Shown in pieces: positions 28,347 through 35,296 of a stretch of 64,000 bases of DNA. The notes beneath the pieces were generated by a model. It had not been told where the DNA came from. It made no database searches and saw nothing but the letters and a program-made list of their open reading frames with translations. Origin of the DNA: Saccharopolyspora rosea (lineage in GTDB: Bacteria; Actinomycetota; Actinomycetes; Mycobacteriales; Pseudonocardiaceae); contig NZ_CP102826.1 of the NCBI RefSeq assembly GCF_025643595.1, positions 5,642,001-5,706,000 on the forward strand, read 5' to 3'. The stretch's first letter is position 1. The number at the start of each line of letters is the position of its first letter. Both the position numbers and the translations under genes were made by a program.

Positions 28347-28370
28347 TCGTCGAGCGGTGCCGACCGCGCC

Positions 28371-29558
28371 TCAGGCCACGCCGTCCTCCTTGGCCGCCTC
28401 GGCGACCGCGGCCGTGACCTCGGGGGCCACCCGCGGGTCCAGCGGGCTGGGGACGATGTAGTCGGCGGCGAGGTCGTCGGCGGCGACCGCGGCGATCGCC
28501 TCGGCGGCCGCGACCTTCATCCGGTCGGTGATCTTGCGCGCGCCGGCGTCCAGGGCGCCCTTGAAGATGCCCGGGAACGCCAGCACGTTGTTGATCTGGT
28601 TGGGGAAGTCGCTGCGTCCGGTGGCGACCACGGCCGCGTGCCGACCGGCGACGTCCGGGTGGATCTCGGGGTCGGGGTTGGACAGCGCGAACACGACGGA
28701 GTCGGCGGCCATCGTGGCCACCAGCTCCTCGGGGATCTGCCCCGCGGACACGCCGACGAGCACGTCGGCCCCGCGCAGCGCGTCCGCGATGCCGCCGGAG
28801 ACGTCGCGTGGGTTGGTGAACCCGAGCAGTTCCCGCTTGATCGGGGTGAGCCCGTCGCGGCCGGAGTGGATGACGCCGCGCGAGTCGAGCACGACGATCT
28901 CCCCGACCCCGGCGGTGTGCAGGATCTTCGCGCACGCCACCCCGGCGGCACCGGCACCGGAGATCACCACGCGCAGACCGGACAGCTCGCGGCCGATGAC
29001 CTTGCAGGCGTTGCGCAGCGCGGCGAGCACCACGACGGCGGTCCCGTGCTGGTCGTCGTGCATCACCGGGCAGTCCAGGGCCTCGATGAGCCGCCGCTCC
29101 AGCTCGAAGCAGCGCGGCGCGGCGATGTCCTCCAGGTTCACCGCGCCGAACGACGGCCGCAGCCGGACCAGCGTCTCCACGATCTCGTCGACGTCGGTGG
29201 TGTCCAGCACCAGCGGGATCGAGTTCAGCCCGGCGAAGGACTTGAACAGCGCCGACTTGCCCTCCATCACCGGCAACGAGGCGCGCGGGCCGATGTCGCC
29301 CAGCCCGAGCACCGCGGTGCCGTCGCTGACCACGGCGACCAGCTGCTGGGTCCAGGTGTAGCGGTCGGCCAGCGTCACGTCGCTGGCGATGGCCCGGCTG
29401 ACCTGCGCGACTCCGGGCGTGTAGGCGATCGACAGGTCCCGCGGAGTGGCCAGCTGCGACGTCACGCCGACGGCGAGCTTGCCGCCCTCGTGCGCCGCGA
29501 AGATCTCCTCGTTGGTCAAGTCGGCACCGTTCGCGGTGCTGTCGTTCACGGTGGTCAC
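28371..29558 (-). CDS. NAD(P)-dependent malic enzyme
   Basis: This 395-residue short bacterial malic enzyme oxidatively decarboxylates malate to pyruvate. The start is GTG 29558, five bases after AGGAGGG; a frame extending upstream to 29624 lacks any site. Visible features are AYTPGVAQVSRAI, VSDGTAVLGLGDIGPRASLP, VMEGKSALFKSFAGL, the acidic metal-binding NLEDIAAPRCFELE, CPVMHDDQHGTAVV and the Rossmann motif VVISGAGAAGVACAKIL. SNPDPEIHPDVAG is characteristic. The fused phosphotransacetylase domain of MaeB is absent. The gene is monocistronic with its own terminator and probably links the TCA cycle to pyruvate and NADPH. Confidence 0.95.
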   Translation of the reverse strand: MTTVNDSTANGADLTNEEIFAAHEGGKLAVGVTSQLATPRDLSIAYTPGVAQVSRAIASDVTLADRYTWTQQLVAVVSDGTAVLGLGDIGPRASLPVMEGKSALFKSFAGLNSIPLVLDTTDVDEIVETLVRLRPSFGAVNLEDIAAPRCFELERRLIEALDCPVMHDDQHGTAVVVLAALRNACKVIGRELSGLRVVISGAGAAGVACAKILHTAGVGEIVVLDSRGVIHSGRDGLTPIKRELLGFTNPRDVSGGIADALRGADVLVGVSAGQIPEELVATMAADSVVFALSNPDPEIHPDVAGRHAAVVATGRSDFPNQINNVLAFPGIFKGALDAGARKITDRMKVAAAEAIAAVAADDLAADYIVPSPLDPRVAPEVTAAVAEAAKEDGVA

Positions 29559-29909
29559 GGCGTCCCTCCTGTAGCCATGCCTGCGGCCCGGGGCACGTCC
29601 CCGGGCCGGGCGGTCGGGCGGCACTGCGCCGCCCGTGCGACGCCGCCGGGCCCCGGGCGGTACCGATGGGCGGCGGCATCTTCGAATGACCGAGGCTCGC
29701 CGCCTTGGTGCGGGCGGCGGGCTCGGCGGACGCTGCGGTCAGGACAGTGTGCCAGGTACCCCGATCACTGTCTGCGACAGGGATCACATCCCACCAGGAG
29801 CTTCAACATTTTGTCAGCTGCGCTCTGTAGTACGCGCGTTATGTGAAGCGCATCGGTGCTGTTCCCGCCCCCGAGGGCCGGTGCAGCCCGGTCCCATAGG
29901 CTCTCGCCC
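29559..29909. other. 351-nt divergent intergenic region
   Basis: This gap lies between the malic enzyme (minus) and the rfbC-like gene (plus). It holds the malic enzyme ribosome-binding site at its left end and a very GC-rich stretch with several short inverted repeats (29587-29660). A small CTGTC-TGC-GACAG repeat lies near 29768-29780, followed by a less GC-rich stretch near 29800-29850 that may carry promoters. I see no gene or tRNA. Confidence 0.6.
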
Positions 29910-29910
29910 G
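29897..29910 (+). promoter_or_regulatory. -10 box of a probable leaderless transcript (rfbC-like gene)
   Basis: TAGGCT at 29897-29902 ends seven bases before the GTG start at 29910, and there is no ribosome-binding site. The transcript would begin at the start codon. Confidence 0.6.
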
Positions 29911-30518
29911 TGCAGGTACGTCGACTTGAGATCACCGGGGCGTTCGAGTTCACCCCGAAGTCGTTCCCGGACCACCGCGGGCTGTTCGTCGCCCCGTTCC
30001 AGGGCGAGGTGTTCGCCGAGGCGACCGGGCACCCGCTGCAGGTCGCCCAGACCAACCACAGCGTCTCGGCCCGCAACGTCATCCGGGGTGTGCACTTCGC
30101 CGACGTCCCGCCCGGCCAGGCCAAGTACGTCTACTGCCCGCGCGGCGCGCTGCTCGACGTCGTCGTCGACCTGCGGACCGGCTCGCCCACCTTCGGCCGG
30201 TGGGAGGCCGTCCGCCTGGACTCCACCGAGTTCCGCGCCGTCTACATCGCCGAAGGGCTCGGACACGCGTTCGCCGCGCTCACCGACGACACGGTGATGT
30301 CCTACCTGTGCTCGACGCCGTACAACCCGGCCGCCGAACACGGCATCGACCCCCTGGACCCGGAGCTGGCCCTGCCCTGGGACGAACTCGACGGCGAACC
30401 GGTCCTGTCCGAAAAGGACCGCGACGCCCCCTCCCTCGCCGAGGCCCGCGCCCAGGGCCTGCTGCCCGACCACGAGAGCTGCCTGGCCCACTACGAACGC
30501 CTCCGCCGGACTCCGTGA
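29910..30518 (+). CDS. dTDP-4-dehydrorhamnose 3,5-epimerase family protein
   Basis: This 202-residue RmlC/RfbC-type cupin epimerase acts on dTDP-4-keto-6-deoxyglucose in deoxysugar formation. The GTG at 29910 (MQVRRLEITGAFEFTP) is chosen because it matches the family start and lies seven bases after a TAGGCT box. Family motifs are TPKSFPDHRGLFVAPFQ, VAQTNHSVSARNVIRGVHFA, the cupin KYVYCPRGALLDVVVDLR, YIAEGLGHAFAALTDD and GIDPLDPELALPW. Catalytic His in IRGVHF and Tyr in MSYLCSTPYNP are present. No rmlA, rmlB or rmlD lies nearby. It may serve cell-wall rhamnose or be a remnant of a secondary-metabolite sugar pathway. Confidence 0.92.
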   Translation: MQVRRLEITGAFEFTPKSFPDHRGLFVAPFQGEVFAEATGHPLQVAQTNHSVSARNVIRGVHFADVPPGQAKYVYCPRGALLDVVVDLRTGSPTFGRWEAVRLDSTEFRAVYIAEGLGHAFAALTDDTVMSYLCSTPYNPAAEHGIDPLDPELALPWDELDGEPVLSEKDRDAPSLAEARAQGLLPDHESCLAHYERLRRTP

Positions 30519-30532
30519 TCGCTCCGCTCGGT

Positions 30533-30847
30533 TCAGCGCACCCGTCCGGGACGCGGCCAGAACCGCCAGCGGACCACGCCGAGCACCTCGGCGGGCCCGA
30601 GTTCGCGCGAGTCGGTCGAGCCGCGCGCGTTGTCGCCCTCGACGTGCCAGCCCGCGCCGTCGCGGCGCACCGCGCGCTTCACCGAGAGCTGCCCGGGCCG
30701 GTGCGCCCAGCGGACCAGGACGACGTCGCCGGGCCGCGGGCGGCCGCGCGCCCGCACCAGCACCACGTCGCGGTCCCGCAGAGTGGGAACCATCGACGGT
30801 CCGCGCACCAGGACGCGTCGCCACGGCCAGCGTCCGAGGGAGTGCAC
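30533..30847 (-). CDS. sodX: nickel superoxide dismutase maturation protease (S26 family)
   Basis: This small signal-peptidase-like serine protease is predicted to remove the N-terminal propeptide of Ni-SOD. The start is uncertain. GTG 30847 has GGAGGT four bases upstream and gives 104 residues, close to Streptomyces SodX in its N-terminus. GTG 30886 and GTG 30943 are in-frame alternatives, and 30943 would overlap the sodN promoter. The catalytic serine is in LVRGPSMVPTL, the general base lysine in LSVKRAVRR, and the S26 box GDN in VEGDNARGSTDSREL. No membrane anchor is seen, unlike true signal peptidases. It lies divergent from sodN, which confirms the assignment. Confidence 0.9.
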   Translation of the reverse strand: MHSLGRWPWRRVLVRGPSMVPTLRDRDVVLVRARGRPRPGDVVLVRWAHRPGQLSVKRAVRRDGAGWHVEGDNARGSTDSRELGPAEVLGVVRWRFWPRPGRVR

Positions 30848-30916
30848 AGCCACCTCCGTGAATGTTTCGCGATCCGCGTGGTCCACCTCAACTAGGCCGC
30901 CGCGGATCTTCGGGAG

Positions 30917-30922
30917 TAGGGT
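30917..30922 (+). promoter_or_regulatory. -10 box of the sodN promoter
   Basis: TAGGGT lies 37 nt before the sodN start, inside the sodX-sodN divergent gap. No convincing -35 box is visible, which fits activator control or Nur-type nickel regulation, but no operator could be defined. Confidence 0.45.
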
Positions 30923-30958
30923 CGGCGCTGTCGGAGCACTCACTGTCAGGGAGGAATC

Positions 30959-31366
30959 ATGCGGCTACTGTCGCGAATCCTCAGCCCCCGCCTGGAGGCG
31001 ACCGCGCACTGCGACCTTCCGTGCGGCGTGTACGACCCGGCGCAGGCGCGGATCGAGGCTGAGTCGGTCAAGGCGATCCAGGAGAAGTACCAGTCCAACG
31101 AGGACCCGGAGTTCCGCACCCGCGCGATCATCATCGCCGAGCAGCGCTCCGAGCTCGTCAAGCACCACCTGTGGGTGCTGTGGACCGACTACTTCAAGCC
31201 GCCGCACTTCGAGAAGTACCCGCAGCTGCACGAGCTTTTCAACAAGGCCACCAAGGCCGCGGGTGCGACCGGCACGAAGGGTTCCATGGACCCCAAGTCC
31301 GGCCAGCAGCTGCTGGAGTACATCGCCGAGATCGACAAGATCTTCTGGGAGACCAAGCAGGGCTGA
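30959..31366 (+). CDS. sodN: nickel-containing superoxide dismutase
   Basis: This 135-residue Ni-SOD precursor converts superoxide to hydrogen peroxide and oxygen. ATG 30959 follows GGGAGG. The nickel hook is intact: after a 16-residue propeptide (MRLLSRILSPRLEATA) comes HCDLPCGVYDPA. Processing therefore exposes His17 as the mature N-terminus with Cys18 and Cys22 as ligands. The mature protein of 119 residues matches the family (about 117). The helical body includes YFKPPHFEKYPQLHELFNKA. The divergent sodX supplies the protease. In Streptomyces nickel induces this gene through Nur; I could not identify a Nur box here. Confidence 0.97.
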   Translation: MRLLSRILSPRLEATAHCDLPCGVYDPAQARIEAESVKAIQEKYQSNEDPEFRTRAIIIAEQRSELVKHHLWVLWTDYFKPPHFEKYPQLHELFNKATKAAGATGTKGSMDPKSGQQLLEYIAEIDKIFWETKQG

Positions 31367-31381
31367 GGCCACGCACCGATC

Positions 31382-31425
31382 AGGACGCCGACCAGCGAAC
31401 CCGTTTCGCCGGTCGGCGTCCTTTT
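31382..31425 (+). terminator. intrinsic terminator of sodN
   Basis: AGGACGCCGACC (31382-31393) pairs with GGTCGGCGTCCT (31411-31422), followed by a T run. It starts 16 nt after the sodN stop. Confidence 0.92.
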
Positions 31426-31605
31426 TCGCTGCGCGCCATCGCCGCGGCCGCATCCCCGCAGCGGTCCACTTCGGTCTGGTCCGGCGGGGTGGCCGTGGAA
31501 CGAAACGGCTTCGTCGAAGGTGAATTGCGGCCCCCGCCGAGTCCCGCGAACTTCTGACCGCGCGGTTTCGAACCCGACGGCGCGGTGACCTCGACGGCGC
31601 GCGGT

Positions 31606-31619
31606 TACGCTCGGATCCG
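31606..31619 (+). promoter_or_regulatory. -10 box of a probable leaderless transcript (phosphatase gene)
   Basis: TACGCT (31606-31611) ends seven bases before GTG 31619, with no ribosome-binding site and a GTGACC element further upstream (31585-31590). Confidence 0.55.
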
Positions 31620-32215
31620 TGACACCCGACGAGCACCGGGTCTACGTGCTGCGGCACGCGACCACGGAGTGGTCCAGCAGCGGTCGGCACACCAGCCGGA
31701 CCGACATCCCGCTCACCGCCGAAGGCGAGCTGCGCGCCCGCCAGGCCGGGCAGACCCTGACCGCGCTGCGCCCCGCCGGTCCGGTGCTCGTGCTGGCGAG
31801 CCCGCGGCGCCGCGCCCGGCGCACCGCCGAGCTCGCGGGGCTGCCCGACGTCGCCGTCGAACCGCTGCTCGCCGAGTGGGACTACGGCGAGTACGAGGGC
31901 ATGACGACCGAGCAGATCCGCGACAGCGTCCCGGACTGGACGGTGTGGACGCACCCGTGCCCGGGCGGCGAGTCGGCGTCGGAGGTCGCGGCACGGGCGG
32001 ACAAGCTCCTGGACCGGGTGCGCGAGGCCGCTTCGGACGTGGTGCTCGTCGGGCACGGCCACTTCAGCCGCGCCCTGATCGCCCGCTGGCTGGGGCTACC
32101 CGTGACAGCCGGGGTGCATTTCGCGCTGGACCCGGCGGGAATCGCGGTGCTCGGCCACGAACGCGGCGCACCGCAGGTGGTGCGGTCCAACATGCCGCCG
32201 TGGCAGCAGGGCTGA
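31619..32215 (+). CDS. histidine phosphatase family protein (Gpm2/acid phosphatase-like)
   Basis: This 198-residue member of the phosphoglycerate-mutase-like histidine phosphatase family has the phospho-histidine motif VLRHATTEWS near the N-terminus. The second arginine is in LASPRRRARRTAEL, the acid is in EWDYGEYEGMT, and the second histidine is in VLVGHGHFSRALIARWL. Position and sequence match M. tuberculosis Rv3214 as I recall it, an enzyme with acid phosphatase rather than mutase activity. The GTG 31619 start appears leaderless. This gene begins the block that is syntenic with Rv3214-Rv3234. Confidence 0.92.
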   Translation: MTPDEHRVYVLRHATTEWSSSGRHTSRTDIPLTAEGELRARQAGQTLTALRPAGPVLVLASPRRRARRTAELAGLPDVAVEPLLAEWDYGEYEGMTTEQIRDSVPDWTVWTHPCPGGESASEVAARADKLLDRVREAASDVVLVGHGHFSRALIARWLGLPVTAGVHFALDPAGIAVLGHERGAPQVVRSNMPPWQQG

Positions 32216-32285
32216 AAATCGCTTGCCACCGGGCCGTTCGGCCGACTATGCACTGTGCCGTTCCCGAACGCCGTGGAGGTCGTCG

Positions 32286-32753
32286 ATGATCCGCCGGGTG
32301 ACCGAGGCCGATGTGCCCGCCGTGGTCGAGCTCGTGCACGCCCTGGCCCGCTACGAGAAGGCACCGGAGCAGTGCCACCTCACCGAGCGGCAGCTGCGCG
32401 AGGCGCTGTTCGGCGAGTCGCCCGCGCTGTTCGGCCACGTGGCCGAAGTGGACGGCGAGGTCGTCGGCTTCAGCCTGTGGTTCCTGAACTTCTCCACGTG
32501 GGAGGGTGTGCACGGCATCTACCTGGAGGACCTGTTCGTCCGCCCGGAGCACCGCGGTTCGGGTCTGGGCAAGGCGCTGTTGCAGGAGCTGGCCGGCGAG
32601 TGCGCGCGGCGCGGTTACGCGCGCCTGGAGTGGTCGGTGCTGGACTGGAACGAGCCGTCGATCAACTTCTACAAGGCGGCGGGCGCGGTGCCGATGGACG
32701 GGTGGACCACCTTCCGGCTCACCGGATCCGCCCTGCGCGACTTCGCGGGCTGA
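32286..32753 (+). CDS. GNAT acetyltransferase, SSAT/thialysine acetyltransferase-like
   Basis: This 155-residue GNAT protein starts at ATG 32286 after GGAGGT. It has the acetyl-CoA motif A region VRPEHRGSGLGKALLQEL. It also has the stretch ARYEKAPEQCHLTERQL and GFSLWFLNFSTWEGVHGIYL followed by EDLFV, which are typical of the spermidine/spermine N1-acetyltransferase and thialysine acetyltransferase subgroup. The C-terminal LDWNEPSINFYKAAGAVPM fits as well. It occupies the Rv3216 position. A polyamine or lysine-analogue substrate is plausible from the subgroup but unproven. Confidence 0.92.
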   Translation: MIRRVTEADVPAVVELVHALARYEKAPEQCHLTERQLREALFGESPALFGHVAEVDGEVVGFSLWFLNFSTWEGVHGIYLEDLFVRPEHRGSGLGKALLQELAGECARRGYARLEWSVLDWNEPSINFYKAAGAVPMDGWTTFRLTGSALRDFAG

Positions 32754-33188
32754 TCAGCGCGGGTCGGAATCGGCGTCCGGGGCGGTACCCGCCTCCAGCG
32801 ACCACTGCCTGCCCCGCTTGTTGAACATGAAGTACAGCACCGCGATCGACGGCACGGCGATGACGAGTCCGATCAGCGGGCGCCCGGACGGGCCGATCGC
32901 CCACCACGCGGTCCCCAGCAGCAGGAGCTGCAGCAGCAGCGCGGGCGTGCGGGCCCAGTGCTTCCCCTTCCACAGGCCGATGCCCGCCGCGAGCACGCCG
33001 GCGACCAGCAGCGCGTAGTACCCGGCTTCGCCGAAGGTCTGCGTGCGGTCGAGGGTCCCCACCCCGCCGTGGTCGGTCGTGGTGCCGCGGACGACGAGCG
33101 CCACCACGAAGATCAGGCCCGCGACGGCTTGCAAGGTGGTCAGGACCCCTGCGATGCGCACGGTGCGCGGGGCGGCTTCGGTGGACAC
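32754..33188 (-). CDS. four-helix integral membrane protein (Rv3217c-like)
   Basis: This 144-residue membrane protein has unknown function. GTG 33188 (MSTEAAPRTVRIAGVLTTLQ) is taken as start; a GGAAGGGC lies upstream at a rather long distance. Four hydrophobic segments are visible: LTTLQAVAGLIFVVALVV, AGYYALLVAGVLAAGIGLW, TPALLLQLLLLGTAWWAIG and LIGLVIAVPSIAVLYFMF. The ends are short, hydrophilic and probably cytosolic. Its stop codon abuts that of the convergent GNAT gene. By position and topology it corresponds to mycobacterial Rv3217c, whose role is unknown to me. Confidence 0.88.
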   Translation of the reverse strand: MSTEAAPRTVRIAGVLTTLQAVAGLIFVVALVVRGTTTDHGGVGTLDRTQTFGEAGYYALLVAGVLAAGIGLWKGKHWARTPALLLQLLLLGTAWWAIGPSGRPLIGLVIAVPSIAVLYFMFNKRGRQWSLEAGTAPDADSDPR

Positions 33189-33593
33189 GGCGCGATCGCC
33201 CTTCCGGAACGGTTCGTGGTGACTCTGCGTGTGCACCGTTGATGGTAATACCGCCCGAACGCCGCATGGCTGAGACGGCGCCCACGGTCCATGATCAGCC
33301 CCATGGCTGGTGCGGCGGTCGTGGTTCTCGGGGTTCCCACGCCTTCCGCCGTGCGTCCGGTCACCGTCGGCGGTCCGGTTCCGGGTGCGTTCCGGGGTTG
33401 CGCACCCGCGAGGCACCGACGGCAGGCGGCAGTCCTCGGCGAGGCGCACCCGTCACCGGTGTCTCAGCCCGCCGTCCCCGCCGTGCCGGACGGCACCCGC
33501 CCGATCACCACGGTGTCCACCGCGGAAGGAGGCCGTGCGGACAACTGAAGCGCCGTTGACGGCACGACGTGAGCGTTCGCATAGGCTGCGGGC
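33189..33593. other. 405-nt divergent intergenic region
   Basis: This gap separates the minus-strand membrane protein gene from the diacylglycerol kinase gene. It contains a near-palindromic GGTAATACC at 33243-33251, possible start signals for the membrane gene, and the kinase promoter at its right end. A plus-strand frame (33291-33548, 85 codons) is open, but it lacks hydrophobic or conserved features and a ribosome-binding site, so I do not call it. Confidence 0.55.
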
Positions 33594-33594
33594 G
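33582..33594 (+). promoter_or_regulatory. -10 box of a probable leaderless transcript (diacylglycerol kinase gene)
   Basis: TAGGCT (33582-33587) ends six bases before the GTG start. A TTGACG occurs at 33556-33561, but the 20-nt spacing is longer than usual. Confidence 0.55.
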
Positions 33595-34520
33595 TGCGCG
33601 CCGTTCTCGTCGTCAACCCGCAGGCGACGTCCACCACCGCGGCCGGCCGTGACGTGCTGGCGCACGCGTTGGCCAGCGAGCTGAAGCTGGACGTCGTGCA
33701 GACCCGCTACTGGGGTCACGCCGCCGATGCCGCGCGGAGCGCCGTGCTCGACGGCGCCGACCTGCTCATCGCGCACGGCGGCGACGGCACGGTGAACGAA
33801 GTGGTCAACGGCATGTTCACGGCCACCGCACCGGGCGACCGGGAGATGCCGACGCTGGCCGTGGTGCCGGGCGGTTCGGCGAACGTCTTCGCGCGCGCCC
33901 TGGGCATGCCGCGCGATCCCGTGGAGGCCACCCACCGGCTGCTGCGCGCGGTGTCCGAAGGCCGTCGGCGGTGGGTCGGACTGGGCCGGGCCGACGACCG
34001 CTGGTTCACCTTCAACGCGGGCGTGGGCTGGGACGCCGACGTCGTCGCCGAGGTCGAGCGGCAGCGCTCCGACGGCCGCGAGGTCACCCCCGCTCTCTAC
34101 GCGCGCACCGCGCTGGCCTGCTATTTCCGCATGGCCCGGCGGCAGCCGCTGATCAGCCTGCAGGTCGGTGACGAACCCCCGGTGGACGGCCTGCACAGCG
34201 CGTTCGTGGCCAACACCGACCCGTGGACCTACCTGGGCTCCCGCCCGGTGCGGATGAACCCGGACACCGACTTCGACACCGGCCTGGGCGTCTTCGCGCT
34301 CCGCAGCATGAATCTTTACTCTGTGTTACGACATGTAGCGGAGATGCTGCGCGGTAGAGCGAAACCACACGGAAGAAACTCGATTAGGCGTGCGGACGAG
34401 GGGTATCTCCGCGTAACCTGTCAGGAGCCGTTGCGCCTGCAGGTCGACGGTGACTGCCTGGGCGAGCGCTCGGACGTCGAGTTCATCTCAGTCCCGAACG
34501 CCGTCCGCGTCGCCGTATAA
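33594..34520 (+). CDS. diacylglycerol kinase-family lipid kinase (Rv3218-like)
   Basis: This 308-residue soluble lipid kinase of the DAGK catalytic family has the nucleotide-binding signature LIAHGGDGTVNEVVNGMF, preceded by VLVVNPQATS. It is followed by LAVVPGGSANVFARALGMP and FTFNAGVGWDADVVAEVE. The C-terminal LRLQVDGDCLGE is the conserved domain end. It probably phosphorylates diacylglycerol or a related lipid for phospholipid recycling. GTG 33594 seems leaderless. Codons from about 34308 to 34428 differ sharply from the rest, with many A/T-ending and rare codons including a TTA leucine. The encoded protein still reads as a normal family member there. Confidence 0.93.
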   Translation: MRAVLVVNPQATSTTAAGRDVLAHALASELKLDVVQTRYWGHAADAARSAVLDGADLLIAHGGDGTVNEVVNGMFTATAPGDREMPTLAVVPGGSANVFARALGMPRDPVEATHRLLRAVSEGRRRWVGLGRADDRWFTFNAGVGWDADVVAEVERQRSDGREVTPALYARTALACYFRMARRQPLISLQVGDEPPVDGLHSAFVANTDPWTYLGSRPVRMNPDTDFDTGLGVFALRSMNLYSVLRHVAEMLRGRAKPHGRNSIRRADEGYLRVTCQEPLRLQVDGDCLGERSDVEFISVPNAVRVAV

Positions 34521-34648
34521 CCTTCTCGTAACGGATGAGTGTAGTCGTCGGCACGCGGCCCCCGTCCGCGGCCTGCGACGCAGCGAAACCCCTGGTCAAG
34601 CTCTGTCGATCTTTTAGGTGAGTTCCCTCACCGTCGGAGATCGAACTC

Positions 34649-34654
34649 TTGACA
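34649..34654 (+). promoter_or_regulatory. TTGACA element upstream of whiB1
   Basis: A consensus -35 hexamer TTGACA lies 12 nt before the first CRP-like site. No good TANNNT lies at 17-18 nt, where the CRP-like site overlaps, so promoter use depends on mapping the transcript start. Confidence 0.4.
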
Positions 34655-34665
34655 TTGCGGCAGTT

Positions 34666-34682
34666 CGTGAAAGCATTCACAA
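34666..34682 (+). promoter_or_regulatory. CRP-like site 1 upstream of whiB1
   Basis: CGTGAAAGCATTCACAA contains GTGA-N6-TCAC, the dyad recognised by cAMP receptor-type regulators. The same 17 bases recur 29 bp downstream. Confidence 0.7.
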
Positions 34683-34694
34683 GCACACGGACTC

Positions 34695-34711
34695 CGTGAA
34701 AGCATTCACAA
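34695..34711 (+). promoter_or_regulatory. CRP-like site 2 upstream of whiB1
   Basis: This is an exact second copy of the 17-bp CRP-like site, centred 65 nt before the whiB1 start codon. Confidence 0.7.
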
Positions 34712-34767
34712 ACACCCCGAACGAACTACCGGCGCGCGTGGGCGCGCCTAGCGAGGAGCAAGGAACG

Positions 34768-35022
34768 ATGGACTGGCGCCACCGTGCGGTTTGCCGTGAC
34801 GAGGACCCGGAACTGTTCTTCCCCGTCGGGAACAGCGGGCCCGCGCTGCTGCAGATCGCCGAGGCGAAAGCCGTTTGCCGCCGTTGTCCGGTCGCGTCCG
34901 AGTGCCTGGCGTGGGCACTGGAGACCGGCCAGGACGCGGGCGTCTGGGGCGGCATGAGCGAGGACGAGCGGCGTGCGCTCAAGCGGCGCAACTCCCGCAC
35001 CCGGGCCCGTACCAGCGCCTGA
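34768..35022 (+). CDS. whiB1: WhiB1 iron-sulfur transcription regulator
   Basis: This 84-residue WhiB-family protein uses a [4Fe-4S] cluster and binds the principal sigma factor and DNA. In mycobacteria WhiB1 is essential and NO-sensitive. ATG 34768 (MDWRHRAVCRDEDPELFFPV) follows GAGGAGCAAGG; the longer upstream frame runs through the regulatory repeats. Cluster ligands are Cys9, Cys37, Cys40 and Cys46. The turn motif is GVWGGMSEDERRALKRR, followed by a basic tail. These positions match WhiB1 rather than other Wbl proteins, and pdtaS is next door as in M. tuberculosis. Two CRP-like sites upstream suggest cAMP control. Confidence 0.96.
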   Translation: MDWRHRAVCRDEDPELFFPVGNSGPALLQIAEAKAVCRRCPVASECLAWALETGQDAGVWGGMSEDERRALKRRNSRTRARTSA

Positions 35023-35048
35023 GCCGCACATCTCGCTGAAGACGCAGT

Positions 35049-35088
35049 GGGTCGGTCACCCCGGTGGCGTTGACCGACCCGGCGTTTT
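35049..35088 (+). terminator. intrinsic terminator of whiB1
   Basis: GGGTCGGTCA (35049-35058) pairs with TGACCGACCC (35071-35080), followed by GGCGTTTTCC. It lies 26 nt past the whiB1 stop. Confidence 0.85.
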
Positions 35089-35296
35089 CCGCCCCGGCGA
35101 AGCAAACGCGTTCGCCCCCGAGAAAACCGACCAACCCCCAACCTGAACCAGGCCGGTCGACGGCGTCGATGTCGATCCCCGCCGGACCCCCGCCCGCTCC
35201 TGCGGTGCGGCTCGGCGGACCGACTGGACCGGCCACCGCGCACCACCCCCGCAACGGGTGCGCCACATGGGATCGACGCCCCGCGCGGGCTCCGGC

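Noticed and set aside
33291..33548. An 85-codon plus-strand frame between the membrane protein and diacylglycerol kinase genes
   Set aside because: No ribosome-binding site, no recognisable motif, Pro/Ala/Val-biased composition. It could be real but cannot be supported.
34618..34767. A longer WhiB1 starting 50 codons upstream
   Set aside because: The extension runs through the TTGACA and the two CRP-like repeats. ATG 34768 has a ribosome-binding site and matches the known WhiB1 N-terminus.
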